Origin: Macrotis lagotis
Taxonomy: Eukaryota; Chordata; Mammalia; Peramelemorphia; Peramelidae
Length of the DNA: 64,000 nt
Assembly (NCBI RefSeq): GCF_037893015.1
Contig: NC_133661.1
Coordinates: 224,783,157-224,847,156, forward strand
Direction of reading: 5' to 3'
Below the pieces are notes generated by a model. The model searched no databases and was not told the DNA's origin. It saw nothing but the letters and a program-made list of their open reading frames with translations. The translations under genes and the position numbers were made by a program. This document shows, in pieces, positions 11,262 through 21,457 of the stretch (position 1 is its first letter; each line of letters opens with the position of its first letter).

Positions 11262-11900
11262 GCATAGAATCATAAACACTTAAAGATAGAAGGGACTCAG
11301 AAGCCATCTCATCCATCTTATGCCTAATCAGGAATTCCCTCTCCAATGTCCACAACCAGCAATAATACTCAATATGAAAATGGGTGGAAATATCATCATC
11401 ATTACCATCATAGCTAGCATTTATATAATACTGTAAGATATGTAAAGCACTTTACATCCTCTCAACTAGGAAGTAAATCGCTATTATTCGCATTTTATAG
11501 ATGAGGAAACTGAGGCACAGAGAGATGAAGTGACAGCTAGCATCTGAGGCAGGATTTAAACTCGGGATTTCCTGACTTCCAAGCATAGCACTATGCTGTT
11601 TTTGTCATCTAAAATCCTACTTGAAAACTACCAAGGCTGGGAACTCACTCACTCCCAAGGCAATTTATTTTACTTTAGGATACTTACTTTTGATTTAAAT
11701 TTAGAATTTGTTTGCCCTTTTTTTTGAGGAACCAAAATATACGTCTCAACAACTTCTATCCATTACTCCCAGTTTTTTGTAGCCAATAAGAATCAACTTC
11801 CTCTTCCATTGTCTAGTGCTTCAAATACTTGAAGATAGCAATCATGTTCCTTCACATTGTCCTTGTCCTTTCAATACCTCCCCAAAGTCATATTATATAA
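11262..11900 (-). mobile_element. CR1/L3 LINE 3' end, split by a MIR
   Basis: The plus strand starts ATAGAATCATAAACACTTAA, AGAAGGGACTCAGAAGCC and ATCTCATCCATCTTATGCC. It resumes after the MIR with GAACTCACTCACTCCCAAGG, CTTCAAATACTTGAAGATAG and CATGTTCCTTCACATTG. This is the antisense of the CR1-clade 3' end. Confidence 0.6.
11390..11605 (-). mobile_element. MIR inserted into the L3 copy
   Basis: TAAAGCACTTTACATCCTCT, TTATAGATGAGGAAACTGAG and CTGAGGCAGGATTTAAACTC are MIR in reverse. L3 text continues on both sides. Confidence 0.7.
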
Positions 11901-12004
11901 GCAAGCAGCTGCCTATTCTATATTTGAATGAAGCTGGTCCTGAACCAACAGGGTATATTTATACAGCAGTTGGTCAGGAGCAAAGTGGCTATGAAACAAA
12001 GGTA

Positions 12005-12145
12005 GCCAAGGAAGTCAGGACTCAGAGTCCAAAGATCCAGGTTTGTGTCTTAGTTATTGCTTACTCACTTACCGGCTACGTGACTTGGGGCAAGACTGAA
12101 AATGCAAGGTCTCGGAGAACTAAGGCCTCATTCCACCTCTAAAAA
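12005..12145 (+). mobile_element. MIR fragment
   Basis: AGATCCAGGTTTGTGTCTTA and TACCGGCTACGTGACTTGGG match the MIR B box and core. Confidence 0.5.
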
Positions 12146-12397
12146 GGAGCAGAATTTTCAGATCAGTCGATTTTTCTTTGGTAGCCAGAACACACTGTCC
12201 TACTGGGTCATAGGATTCAGGTAAGTTCTTACTTAGGGGGCACCTGAGATCATTGACCTAGAACTAGAAAGAACCTTCAGAGGTCATGTAGGTCTGCTTC
12301 CTTTTGTTAAGGAGAAAATGAAGGAGAGGTAGATTAAGATTGTAGAAGCTAGAGTTGGAACAGTTAGGAGGCAATCTAATCTAGCACTAATTTTAAT

Positions 12398-12535
12398 AAT
12401 TTTTTTTGAAGCAATCAGGTTAAAGTGACATGCACAGGTCATACAACTAGGAAGTATCTGAGGCTGGATTTGAACTCAGGTCCTCCTGATTCCAGGGCTA
12501 GTGCTCTATCCACTGTGCCACCTAGTCACCCCTGT
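12398..12535 (-). mobile_element. Dasyurid-type tRNA SINE, old copy
   Basis: The reverse complement has the GGGTGACTAGGTGGCACAG head and the CAGGTCCTCCTGATTCC block. The tail is decayed. Confidence 0.7.
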
Positions 12536-12543
12536 AGTATTCT

Positions 12544-12615
12544 ACAGAACTCACTATTTGACAAAAACTAGAAAATAGTATGGCAGAAACCATAGACCCA
12601 CATCTCACATCTTAT
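12544..12615 (+). mobile_element. Short L1 ORF2 fragment
   Basis: GAACTCACTATTTGACAAAA and ATGGCAGAAACCATAGACCC match the L1 copy at about 14081-14160, with a 13-base internal deletion (GCTGGGAAAAACT absent). Confidence 0.65.
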
Positions 12616-12654
12616 ACTAAGTACTCTAATTTTAAAGGAGAGGAAACTGAGTTC

Positions 12655-12890
12655 TAGGGAGGAAGGCTGGAGTCAGGAAGACTTGAGTTCAAATTCAACT
12701 TCAGACACTTAATAGTTGTATGACCCTGGGCAAGTCACTTGCTCCTATTTGCGTCAACATCTTCATCTGTTTAAATGAGCTGGAGAAGGAAATACCAAGC
12801 CATTCTAGTATCTTTTCCAAGAAAACCCCAAAAATGGGATCATGAAGAGTCAGGCATGACTGAAAAATGACTCAACAACAACAAAAAATC
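12655..12890 (+). mobile_element. RTE-tailed SINE (MAR1-like)
   Basis: GGAGTCAGGAAGACTTGAG, GAGCTGGAGAAGGAAATACC, AAGAAAACCCCAAAAATGG and a CAACAACAACAAAAAATC tail. Confidence 0.75.
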
Positions 12891-13084
12891 ACATAGGTAA
12901 TAATATCAGTTGGAAGATTTGAACCCAGATGGTCTGAGTTCAGAATCAGTGTTCTTTTCCTGCTGTAAAATGCTGTCTCTCATGTAGAAGAATTCAGATA
13001 AAGTGGCAGAGAATTGTTTTATTCTAAAACAATATCTGTTACTTCCCAATTACTACCCAATTTTATATTATCTGCACAGGGCAA

Positions 13085-13280
13085 TAACAGTAGTATGAAC
13101 AATGGATCATTGATCTGGGCTCAAATTTCTGCTCTGCTACTTCCTACCAATGTTGCCTCGAAATATGTCTTCTAATCTTTCAAGGCCTCATTTTTACTGT
13201 CTTTAACAAGGCTATTTCACACTAGCTGACATCAGAGGTCTTTTTATTTATCTTATCAGCAAAATGGGGATAGTAATACA
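13085..13280 (+). mobile_element. MIR-type fragment
   Basis: GGGCTCAAATTTCTGCTCTG and TTTCAAGGCCTCATTTTTAC fit MIR/MIR3, weakly. Confidence 0.45.
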
Positions 13281-13479
13281 TTATCAAGTTTGCACTGTCT
13301 AATAAATAGAGAACTAAAGAAATGTGAACCTCTCCTAGAAACAAATCTGTAAAGCAGAGAGGTTTCTTCTGGTGGCTTCAGGCTCAGGCTACTGAAACCT
13401 AAACCAGCTTCAAGGAAACAGAGATTCAGAGGCAGATTATTAAACACTATTACTTGTTAAGTATCTTTTCAGTGAGGAA

Positions 13480-15645
13480 ACTTTCACTCTTTGCAAATGA
13501 AATACTCAGAGAATCCTAGAAAATCAACTAAAAAGTTTCTTTAGCAAAGTTGCAGAATATAAAATAAACCCACATAAATCATCAGCATTTCTATATATTA
13601 CCAACAAAGTCCAACAACAAGAGATAGAAAGAGAAATTCCTTTTAACATAAGCACAGACAACATAAAGTACTTGGGAAACTACCTGCCAAGACAAGCTAA
13701 GAAACACAATTATACAAAATCCTGAAAAAATGTCAATTGTTTTGGGTAGGTTGGACTAAAAAAGTAAAAATGACAATTCTAGCTAAATTAAATTTTTTAT
13801 TCAAGTGCCATACCAATCAAGCTACCAAAAATTATTTTATAGAACTAAAAACAAACAAAATTCATATGGAGGAACTAAAGATCAAGAATATCAAGGGAAT
13901 TATGGGGGGAAATGAAAAGGAAGGTGGCCTAGTTGTACTATATTGTAAAACAGCAGTTTGGTTCTGGCTAAGAAATAAGAATGGTGGATCAGTGGAATAG
14001 ATTAGGAACAGAAGAAACAGTAGAAAATGACTATAGTAATCTTCTGTTTGATAAACCCCAAAACTCCAATTTCTGGGAGAAGAACTCACTATTTGACAAA
14101 AACTGCTGGGAAAAACTAGAAAATAGTGTGGCAGAAACCATAGATCCACATCTCACACCTTATACCAAGATAAAATCGAAATGGATTAGGATTTAGACAT
14201 AAAGGGTGATACAATAAACCAAATGGGAGAACAAGAATAGTTTATCTGTCAGATCTATGCTAAGGAAAGAGTTTATGACCAAACAAAAGATAGAGAAACA
14301 CTATAAAATGCAAAATGGACAATTTGGATTACATGAAATTAAAAGATTTTGCACAAAAATAAACCAATGCCAACAAGATTAGAAGGAACACAGAAAGCTA
14401 GTAAACAATTTTTACAGCTAACATTTCTGATAAAGGATTCATTTCTAAAATATATAAAGAGGGGCGGCTAGGTGGCATAGTGGATAAAACACTGGCCTTG
14501 GAGTCAGGAGTACCTGGATTCAAATCCGGTCTCAGACACTTAATAATTACCTAGCTGTGTGGCCTTGGGCAAGCCACTTAACCCCATTTGCCTTGCAAAA
14601 AAAAAATAAATAAAATAAAATATATAAAGAACTGAGTCAAATTTATAAGACTAAATCATTCCCCGATTACTAAATGGTCAAAGAATATGAACAGGCATTT
14701 TTTTCAGATGATGAAATTAAAGCTTCTATCATCATATGAAAAAATGTTCTAAATCATTTTCTCTAATCCCTGAGATATCACTTCACACCTGTGAAATTAG
14801 CTAAAATGGAAAAAAGGAAAATCATTGTTGGAGGGGATGAGGGAAAACTGGATACTAACGTATTGTTGGTGAAGCTGTGAACTGATTAAACCATTCTGAA
14901 ACTATAAGCAAAAAAAATAAAACTACACATATCCTTTGAGTTAGCAATACTACTACTAGTTCTATATGCCAAAGATATCATTAAAAATGGGAAAAGACCC
15001 ACATGTACAAAAATATTTATAGCAATTCTTTGTAGTGGAAAAGAGTTGGAAATAGAGGAGGAGGAATGCCCATCAATTGGGGAATGACTGAACAAATTAT
15101 ACTATATGAATATGATGGAGTACTATTGTTCTATAAGAAATCATGAGCTGGGGGACTTCAGAAAAACCTAGAAAGACTTGCGTGAACTGAGTTGAGTGAA
15201 ATGAGCAAAACCAGGAGAATATTCTACATATCAACAGCAACAATGTGTGACTATCAACTATGATGGACTTAGCTCCTCTCAGCAATTCAGTGATCAAGGT
15301 CAATTATAAAAGACTTGTAATGAAAAATGCCATATCCAAAGAAAAAATAGGGGAGTCTGAATGCAGACTAAAGCATACTATTTTTACTTTATAAAACTTT
15401 GGGGTTTTTTTGTTTCTTTCTCATGACTTTTCCCCCCTGTAGTTTTGATTCTTCTTTCACAATATGATCAATATGGAAATATATTAAAAATGACTGTATA
15501 TGTATAATCTATATCAGATTACTTGCTGGTGGTGGGGAGGGGAGGAAGTAGGTAGAAAAATGTGGAATTCAAAATCTTATAAACAGATGAATGTTGAAGA
15601 CTATCTTTGCATATAATTGGAAAAAATAAAATAACATTTAAAACA
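13480..15645 (+). mobile_element. L1 LINE, 3' part of ORF2 plus 3' UTR, 5' truncated
   Basis: Translated pieces read FSKVAEYKINPHKSSAFLY and IKYLGNYLP (the RT-thumb region of L1 ORF2), then QWNR, FDKPQNSNFW and TPYTKIKSKW in the carboxy half. After the SINE at 14461 the text continues through the conserved end (CCATCAATTGGGGAATGACT and TGAACTGAGTTGAGTGAAAT) into a 3' UTR with a G-rich tract at about 15530 and an A-rich end near 15620-15645. Stops and frameshifts are frequent, so it is a dead copy. The start is a 5' truncation and not a real start codon. Confidence 0.85.
14461..14616 (+). mobile_element. Young dasyurid-type SINE inside the L1
   Basis: GGGGCGGCTAGGTGGCATAG head, GGATTCAAATCCGGTCTCAG B box and CTTGCAAAA tail with an A/TAAA-rich end. 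A perfect 14-bp duplication (AAAATATATAAAGA at 14447-14460 and 14617-14630) brackets it, proving insertion into the L1 after the L1 was fixed. Confidence 0.95.
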
Positions 15646-15847
15646 TGGAGATCACAGAGATTCAAATTCTGAATCAACCAAAATAGCATCATGACATATT
15701 AGAGATGTTCTCAAAAGGGAAAGTGAGTATTCTTTCCTTATTTAGATAACTAGAAGTTTCTAAAATCATATAGCATTTTACCTAAAAGGATGAGGAAAAG
15801 AGAACCAATTTTCAGACTCTTCTATGCATAGTAGCTGTGGTACTATT

Positions 15848-16097
15848 GCTGTTTAGTCATTTTTAGCCATGTCCAACTCTTCATGGTCCCTTTAGAAGTT
15901 TTCTTGGCAAAGATACTTTAGTGGTTTGCCATTGCCTTCTTCAGCTTATTTTTCAGTTGAGGAAACTGAGTCAAGCAAGATTAAAAGACTTGTCCAGAGT
16001 CACATACCAATAAGTAGCTAAAGCTGAATTTAAACTCAGGATTTATTGACTCCAGGCCTCTCACTCTACCCACTATGCTACCTAGCTACCCTATACC
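15848..16097 (-). mobile_element. RTE-tailed SINE (MAR1-like)
   Basis: The plus strand reads GCCATGTCCAACTCTTCATG, GTTTTCTTGGCAAAGATAC, AGTTGAGGAAACTGAG and CTATGCTACCTAGCTACCC, the reverse of a full-length copy. Confidence 0.8.
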
Positions 16098-16149
16098 TTC
16101 TATGTACTTGGAAACAGCCACGCTGAAACATTATAGAACAAGAAACATA

Positions 16150-16500
16150 AGACCAAAGATGTATAGCTAGAATGATTTTTCAGGTGATCTAGTCCAACCT
16201 TCTTATCTTGATAAAAAAGATACAGTCTCAAATACACATAGAAAATGTTTCATTTTTGTTATCACTAGCATCTAGAATACAATGTTTTAATTATTACTCA
16301 AGGTCACAGAGAAAATAAGAATCAAAGGTGGACTCAACCTCTATTTTTCTGATTCCAAAACCAGAAGTCTCTCCCCAAATCCAAGCACACTATATGTTTG
16401 ACCTTTAGAGAAATACTTAATCTCCCTTTACCTCAATTTATGCAAGTGAAAATTGATTAGTTTGAATTAGATGACCTGTAAGGTCCCTTGTAGTTTTGGA
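16150..16500. mobile_element. MIR3/L3-type fragments
   Basis: GGTGATCTAGTCCAACCTTC followed by AAGGTCACAGAG, then GATGACCTGTAAGGTCCCTT, suggest two old fragments with unclear borders. Confidence 0.4.
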
Positions 16501-17696
16501 TTTATGATGTCAGTCATGTGTAAGGTATCTTACTAAACTTTGAGGCTACAAAGAAAAGTAAAAGATAATCTTCACTTTCAAGAAGTTAACGGTTTAATGA
16601 AAACATGAAAAAAAATGAAAAAATAAATTCTACAAAAGATAAATTAGAGATAATATCAAAGGAAAGGCACCAAGGTTAAGGAGAACAAGAAAGATTTCTT
16701 GCAGAAGTGAACTTTAGTTGAAATTTAAAGGAAGACAGGAGAATCATCAAGTGATGACAAGAGGGGAAATTCTCGGAGTCAGGAGCTGGGGGATCTAGTG
16801 TGAAGAACAGCTAGGAGACCAGTGTCACTGGATGGCAGAGTATAAAGAGGGCAGGGGAAAGTATACAAATGTATATGTTACAGGGACAAGTAGGTTATCT
16901 TTGTACAAGGTGTACAAAGACAGAGACAGAGAGGGGCTAGATGATGAAGGGTTTTGAATGGAAAATAAAGGATTTTATAATTTGAACCAAGAGGTGAGAG
17001 GAACACTCTGGAGTTTATCGAATGGAGGGGTGACATGGTCAGACCTATACCTTAGGAAGATCAATTTAATAGCTGAATGGAGAATGGATTAAAGTGAGAA
17101 AAGACTTCAGACAAGTCTAAATAAAATAAATCTGTCATCCAGCAGATTGTTGAAATAGTGCTTGCATAAGGTAAAGAAAGCCTGCACAATGGTGGGAGCA
17201 ATGTCAGAAGAGAGAAGAGGGCATATATAATAGATGTTTTGAAGGTAAAATTGACCAAACTTGGCAACTGTGTAGAAATACTGGGGCTAGGGAAACTTGA
17301 TTGGGAGACAGAGTGAGGAATACAGAATGATACTTTAGTTTTGATCTGATTGACTGGGAAGATGGTGTGATTCGTAACAACAATATAGAACTTTGAAAAA
17401 TAGGGAAGATTTTAGTTTTGGACATGTTAAAATAAAGATATCATACAATTCAAAATATCTATAATTAAAAATATCCATTGGCAATTGGAGATGTGAGATT
17501 GATGAAGTTTGGGTTTGAGCAGTGAATGAATTCACCAAAGAGACTTAAGACTCATAAATATATAAAGTGGGCTGAGTTCCAAAAAGGAATTAACAGCTAA
17601 TAGAGAGATATGTTATGGCTAATATAGGGGAAAAGAACATGTTATGTGTGCTTAAGGGGATAGGGGTCTGTGAAAGCTTAGTTTAATAGATTATGT

Positions 17697-17847
17697 TGGG
17701 GCGGCTAGGTGGCGTAGTGGATAAAGCACAGGCCTTGGAGTCAGAAGTACTTGGGTTCAAATCTGGCCTCAGACATTTAATAATTACCTAGCTGCGTGGC
17801 CTTGGGCAAGCCACTTAACCCCATTTGCCTTGCAAAAACCTAAAAAA
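17697..17847 (+). mobile_element. Young dasyurid-type SINE
   Basis: GGGGCGGCTAGGTGGCGTAG head and CTTGCAAAAACC tail. The perfect 12-bp duplication AATAGATTATGT lies at 17685-17696 and 17848-17859. Confidence 0.95.
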
Positions 17848-18194
17848 AATAGATTATGTCAGGATGCTCAAGGATAATTAGTTCATTTTGTATAACAGTC
17901 TGTTATCTCATTATTCTTTGTTGGCCTCTGTCTACTTGTCCTTGTAAGGTTCTCCCCATGCTAGGTAGCCTATCTAACTGCCAATATACAGGCTCCCCAA
18001 GATAGTTTTTTTTGTCAATCCAAGGCTGGTACAGGGAGGGGAACTTTCCCAGGAATAATGCAAGAGAGTTTTTTCCTACAACATAACATTTCTCAGGATA
18101 CACAAAATAAACTTTTGTTAGAACAAAGTGAGCACAGAAAGGCACATTTAACTTTTTTACTAGTATAATATTTTTCTCTGTCTAGCATTTTCTC

Positions 18195-18420
18195 TGCATC
18201 AAGACTGGAGGGAGAGAGGGAGACAAAGAACTTGATGGAGAGACAGAGACAGAAATAGAGAGAGACAGACATACAGACAGTCAGAGAGTCAGGCAGACAG
18301 GCTGACAGTCAGACAGAGACAGAGAGACAAAGGCAGAAAAAAGGAAAAAAGAGAGATGGAGATGAGAGAGTGAGCAAGGAAGAACAGAGGGAGGGAGAGA
18401 ATGAAACAGAGATAGGTATT
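18195..18420 (+). repeat. GA-rich tract with GACAGACA units
   Basis: An irregular GAGACAGA/CAGACAGA purine tract. It lies inside the dispersed repeat and is probably a simple-sequence expansion. Confidence 0.75.
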
Positions 18421-18859
18421 AAGGCTAGATGAGTAAACTGAGTAACATCAGCATAGAGATAATAATTGAATACATAGGAGTAAATGAGACCACCAAATAA
18501 AATACTAATAATATATATAGAAAAGACCCAGGTCAGAGACTTAGGGACATTGACCAATAATGGGCATTACCTAAAAGAAGCTGAGGACCCACTAGACAGG
18601 TAAAAAGAGAACCAAGATCAAGTAATGTCATAGAAACTTAGAGAAAAGAGAATGTTAAGAAGAAATGGGTGATTTATATAATCAAAAGCTGCAGAGAGGT
18701 CAAGAAAGGATCAGGATTGAGAAAAGCCCTTTGTACTTGTCAACTAAGAGATCTCTGACAACTTTGGAGAGAGGAGTTTCAACTGAATGATGACTGATGA
18801 CTTCTACAACTAGACCATAGAGAGTTAAGAAAAGAATGAGATTTCTGAATCTCTCAGAC

Positions 18860-19690
18860 TGGCACACCTCTCAGACTGGCCAATATGATTAGAAAGGGCA
18901 ATGATCAATGTTGGAAGGGATGTAGGAAATCTGAGACACTAATACATTGTTGGTAGAGTTGTAAACTCATCCAACCTTTCTGGAGAGCAATATGGAATTA
19001 TACCCAAAGGGCAATAAAAATGTGCATACCCTTTGATCCAGCAATACCACTACTGGGTCTGTATCCTGAAGAGATCATGCAAAAGGGTAAAAATATCATA
19101 GCAGCACTGTTTGTGGTGGCAAAGAATTGGAAATTGAGTGAATGACCATCAATTGGGGAGCAGCTGAGCAAATTGTGGTATTTGTATATAATGGAACACC
19201 CATTGTTCTATTAAATACCAGGAAGGATGGAAATTCAGAGAAACCTTGAAGGATTTGCATGAATTGATGCTGAATGAGATGAGCAGAACCAGAAGAACAT
19301 TGTACACCCTAACAGCAACATGGGGGTGAAGATCAGGCTTGACGGACTTGTTCATTTCATCAGTGCAACAATCAGGGACAATTTTAGAGTATCTGTGATG
19401 GAGAATACCATCTGTTATCCAAAGAAAGAATTGTGGAGTTTAAAACAAAGACCAAAGAGTATTACCTTTATTTTTTTTTAAAAAAAAGGTATCTTATTAT
19501 GTAATTTTGCTATCTCTTATATTTTATTTTTTCTTTAAGGACATGATTTATCTCTCAATACCCAACTTTGATCAGTATATAGCATGGAAACAATGTAAGG
19601 ACTATCAGACTGCTTTCTGGGGTGGGGGAGTGAGAGTGAAGGAAAAATTGTAAAATTAAAAAAACAATAAAAATATTTTTAAAAAGAAAA
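18860..19690 (+). mobile_element. L1 LINE, end of ORF2 plus 3' UTR
   Basis: ACATTGTTGGTAGAGTTGTA and CCTTTGATCCAGCAATACCA (the 'CIPFDPAIPL' L1 motif), ATAGCAGCACTGTTTGTGG, CATCAATTGGGGAGCAG and TGAATGAGATGAGCAGAACC. It ends in an A-rich tail near 19660-19690. Confidence 0.85.
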
Positions 19691-20117
19691 GAATGAGAGA
19701 AAAGGAAGTGAAAGGCACCTATTGTGGATGGCCTTCTCAAGGAGTTTAGCTACAAAAAAGAGAGGAGATATGGCATGAGAGTACACAGATGGATGGATCA
19801 AATCAGAATCTTTAGGGTTTCAGATCCTAAGTCTGATGCTATTCGGAACATCAAACTACCTATTTTTCTTCCAATTTAGAATAACACTTCTTAAGACATG
19901 AAACTGATCTTTTCTGATAACCATCCTCTATTAAGGTGGTATTTGTTAGTTTTCACTTGTACCTACTGGTATAATGGATCACAATTTTCTATAAGATATG
20001 GGATCTCAGAGGTCATCTGAGCCAATATCCTAATTTTCCATATCAGACAACTGAGTGGCTAAGTGACTTGCCAAAAGTCACTCAGATAGCTCACACTTAG
20101 AGCCAGGAAATCTGAAT
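19691..20117. other. Mostly unassigned stretch with MIR-like end
   Basis: About 20005-20110 (CTAAGTGACTTGCCAAAAGT) resembles MIR/L3 in reverse. The rest shows nothing. Confidence 0.35.
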
Positions 20118-20222
20118 ATAAACAAACCTCAACTTCTTGAGAGCAGGAACTGTCTTTTGCCTTCTATTTATTCCTAGGGCTTAGCAAATGTCTGGCATTA
20201 GTGCCTAGAATATGTTGCTGTT
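20118..20222 (+). mobile_element. L2 3'-end fragment
   Basis: CTTCTTGAGAGCAGGAACTG, TTATTCCTAGGGCTTAGCAA and ATGTCTGGCATTAGTGCC are the L2 terminal phrase. Confidence 0.55.
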
Positions 20223-20456
20223 GCTTCTCTGTCACATCCAACTCTTCATGACCAAATTTGGGGTTTTCTTGGCAAAGATACTGGAGTGGTTGGCCATTTA
20301 CTTCTCCAGCTCATTTTACGGATGAGAAAACTGAAGCAAACTCAGTTATGTGACTTGCCCAGGTCAGAAAGCTGGAAGTATCTGAGGCCACATTTGAACT
20401 TAAAAAGATGAGTCTTCCTGACTCCCAATCTGGCGCTGGCTGCCCTTGCTGCCATA
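20213..20456 (-). mobile_element. RTE-tailed SINE (MAR1-like)
   Basis: GTCACATCCAACTCTTCATG, GGGGTTTTCTTGGCAAAGAT, CTCATTTTACGGATGAG and AGATGAGTCTTCCTGACTCC, in reverse. Confidence 0.8.
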
Positions 20457-20479
20457 TAGTAGGTCCTAATTGACGAACT

Positions 20480-20820
20480 GACCTGGGTTCAAGTCTGGAT
20501 CCTACTTCTGATTAGACATGCACACCAGGAAAGGCATCTCAGTCTTCACATCCTTCAAACTGGAATAATATGATTTAAGTTATTACCACCCTTATAGGGG
20601 TTTGGTGACAATCAATGAAAAATTGAAGGCAAAAGTTACTTTGTAATCACAAAATGCTAAGTGATTATTGTAAACTATTGTTAATGAAAAATGGAACTAA
20701 GAATTCCTGCCCTAGCTCCCACACTGGATTGTCATAGGGATCAAATGAAGTAATGGATATGAAAGTGCTATGCCAAATATAAAGCTCTATGCAGATGTGA
20801 GTTCCTCAAGCATTAATATG
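20480..20820 (+). mobile_element. MIR and MIR-tail fragments
   Basis: CTGGGTTCAAGTCTGGATCC to GCTAAGTGATTATTGTAAAC, then a second tail (GGATTGTCATAGGGATCAAA to GTGAGTT). Confidence 0.5.
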
Positions 20821-21194
20821 AGCTTAACTCACTTTTTCCAGGAAATCCTGCTAGTTAAATTGGCTGGGATGTTTCCATTTATTTGTGTCAATAGTGATGT
20901 AAGATTTTAAAAAATAATGCTACATCTCAGTGCTGTACTGGTAAATATTAAACAAGCTGGGGGGGGAGGAAATGTATGCAGAACACACTTTTGAGTTTTA
21001 TCGGCATTATAAACATTCTCTTCATCACTTTATTATGTCTAGACAATCAACGAAATCAAAGGGTGATTTGTACCATTTGCCCATTTCCAAAACATTATTG
21101 CTCAAACTAAAAATTTAACAATCGACTCTCCCTGAGCCAGTAAGAGCCGGTTTCAGCAGAACTTGATATCCTGAGCTATTCAATAGTCTCTGAA
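20821..21194. other. Unassigned stretch
   Basis: Contains a short G run at about 20960-20966. No feature was recognised. Confidence 0.35.
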
Positions 21195-21457
21195 CTATTC
21201 AACCAGTTAGTCAAAAAGCAATTATGAAGTGCTTTCTACTCATGAAGGCATTGCACTAAGTGTTGGGATATAAAGAAAGACAAAAACATGGCCCCTGTCC
21301 TCAAGAAACTCACTCCAAAGAATAAGACAATATTCATAAAACTCTACATTCAAAAGATAGCTACACTGTAAATGGAAAGCAATCTCAAAGAGAAGACACT
21401 GGTGATGAGATAGGAGAGAAGGGAACAAGAAGGCCCTCATGGAATTTGAGCCAAGTC

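Larger units (their letters stand above)
16515..18835 (+). repeat. Dispersed long repeat, longest copy in the window
   Basis: Ordered landmarks are: GTAAGGTATCTTACTAAACT; AGACCAGTGTCACTGGATGG (about 16819); GATGAAGGGTTTTGAATGG; AATGGAGGGGTGACATGGTC; TTTTGGACATGTTAAAATAA (about 17417); GGCAATTGGAGATGTGAG; and, beyond the nested SINE and GA tract, CAGCATAGAGATAATAATTG, GAGGTCAAGAAAGGATCAGG and a weak end near 18835. It contains no coding capacity I recognise. The full element must exceed 2 kb. Confidence 0.6.

Noticed and set aside
11816-12142. 108-residue plus-strand frame
   Set aside because: It spans the end of an L3 copy and a MIR fragment.
14461-14616. Functional tRNA gene from the tRNA-like SINE head
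   Set aside because: Box-like motifs are present in all SINE copies, but there is no cloverleaf with an anticodon arm and no terminator. It is a SINE.
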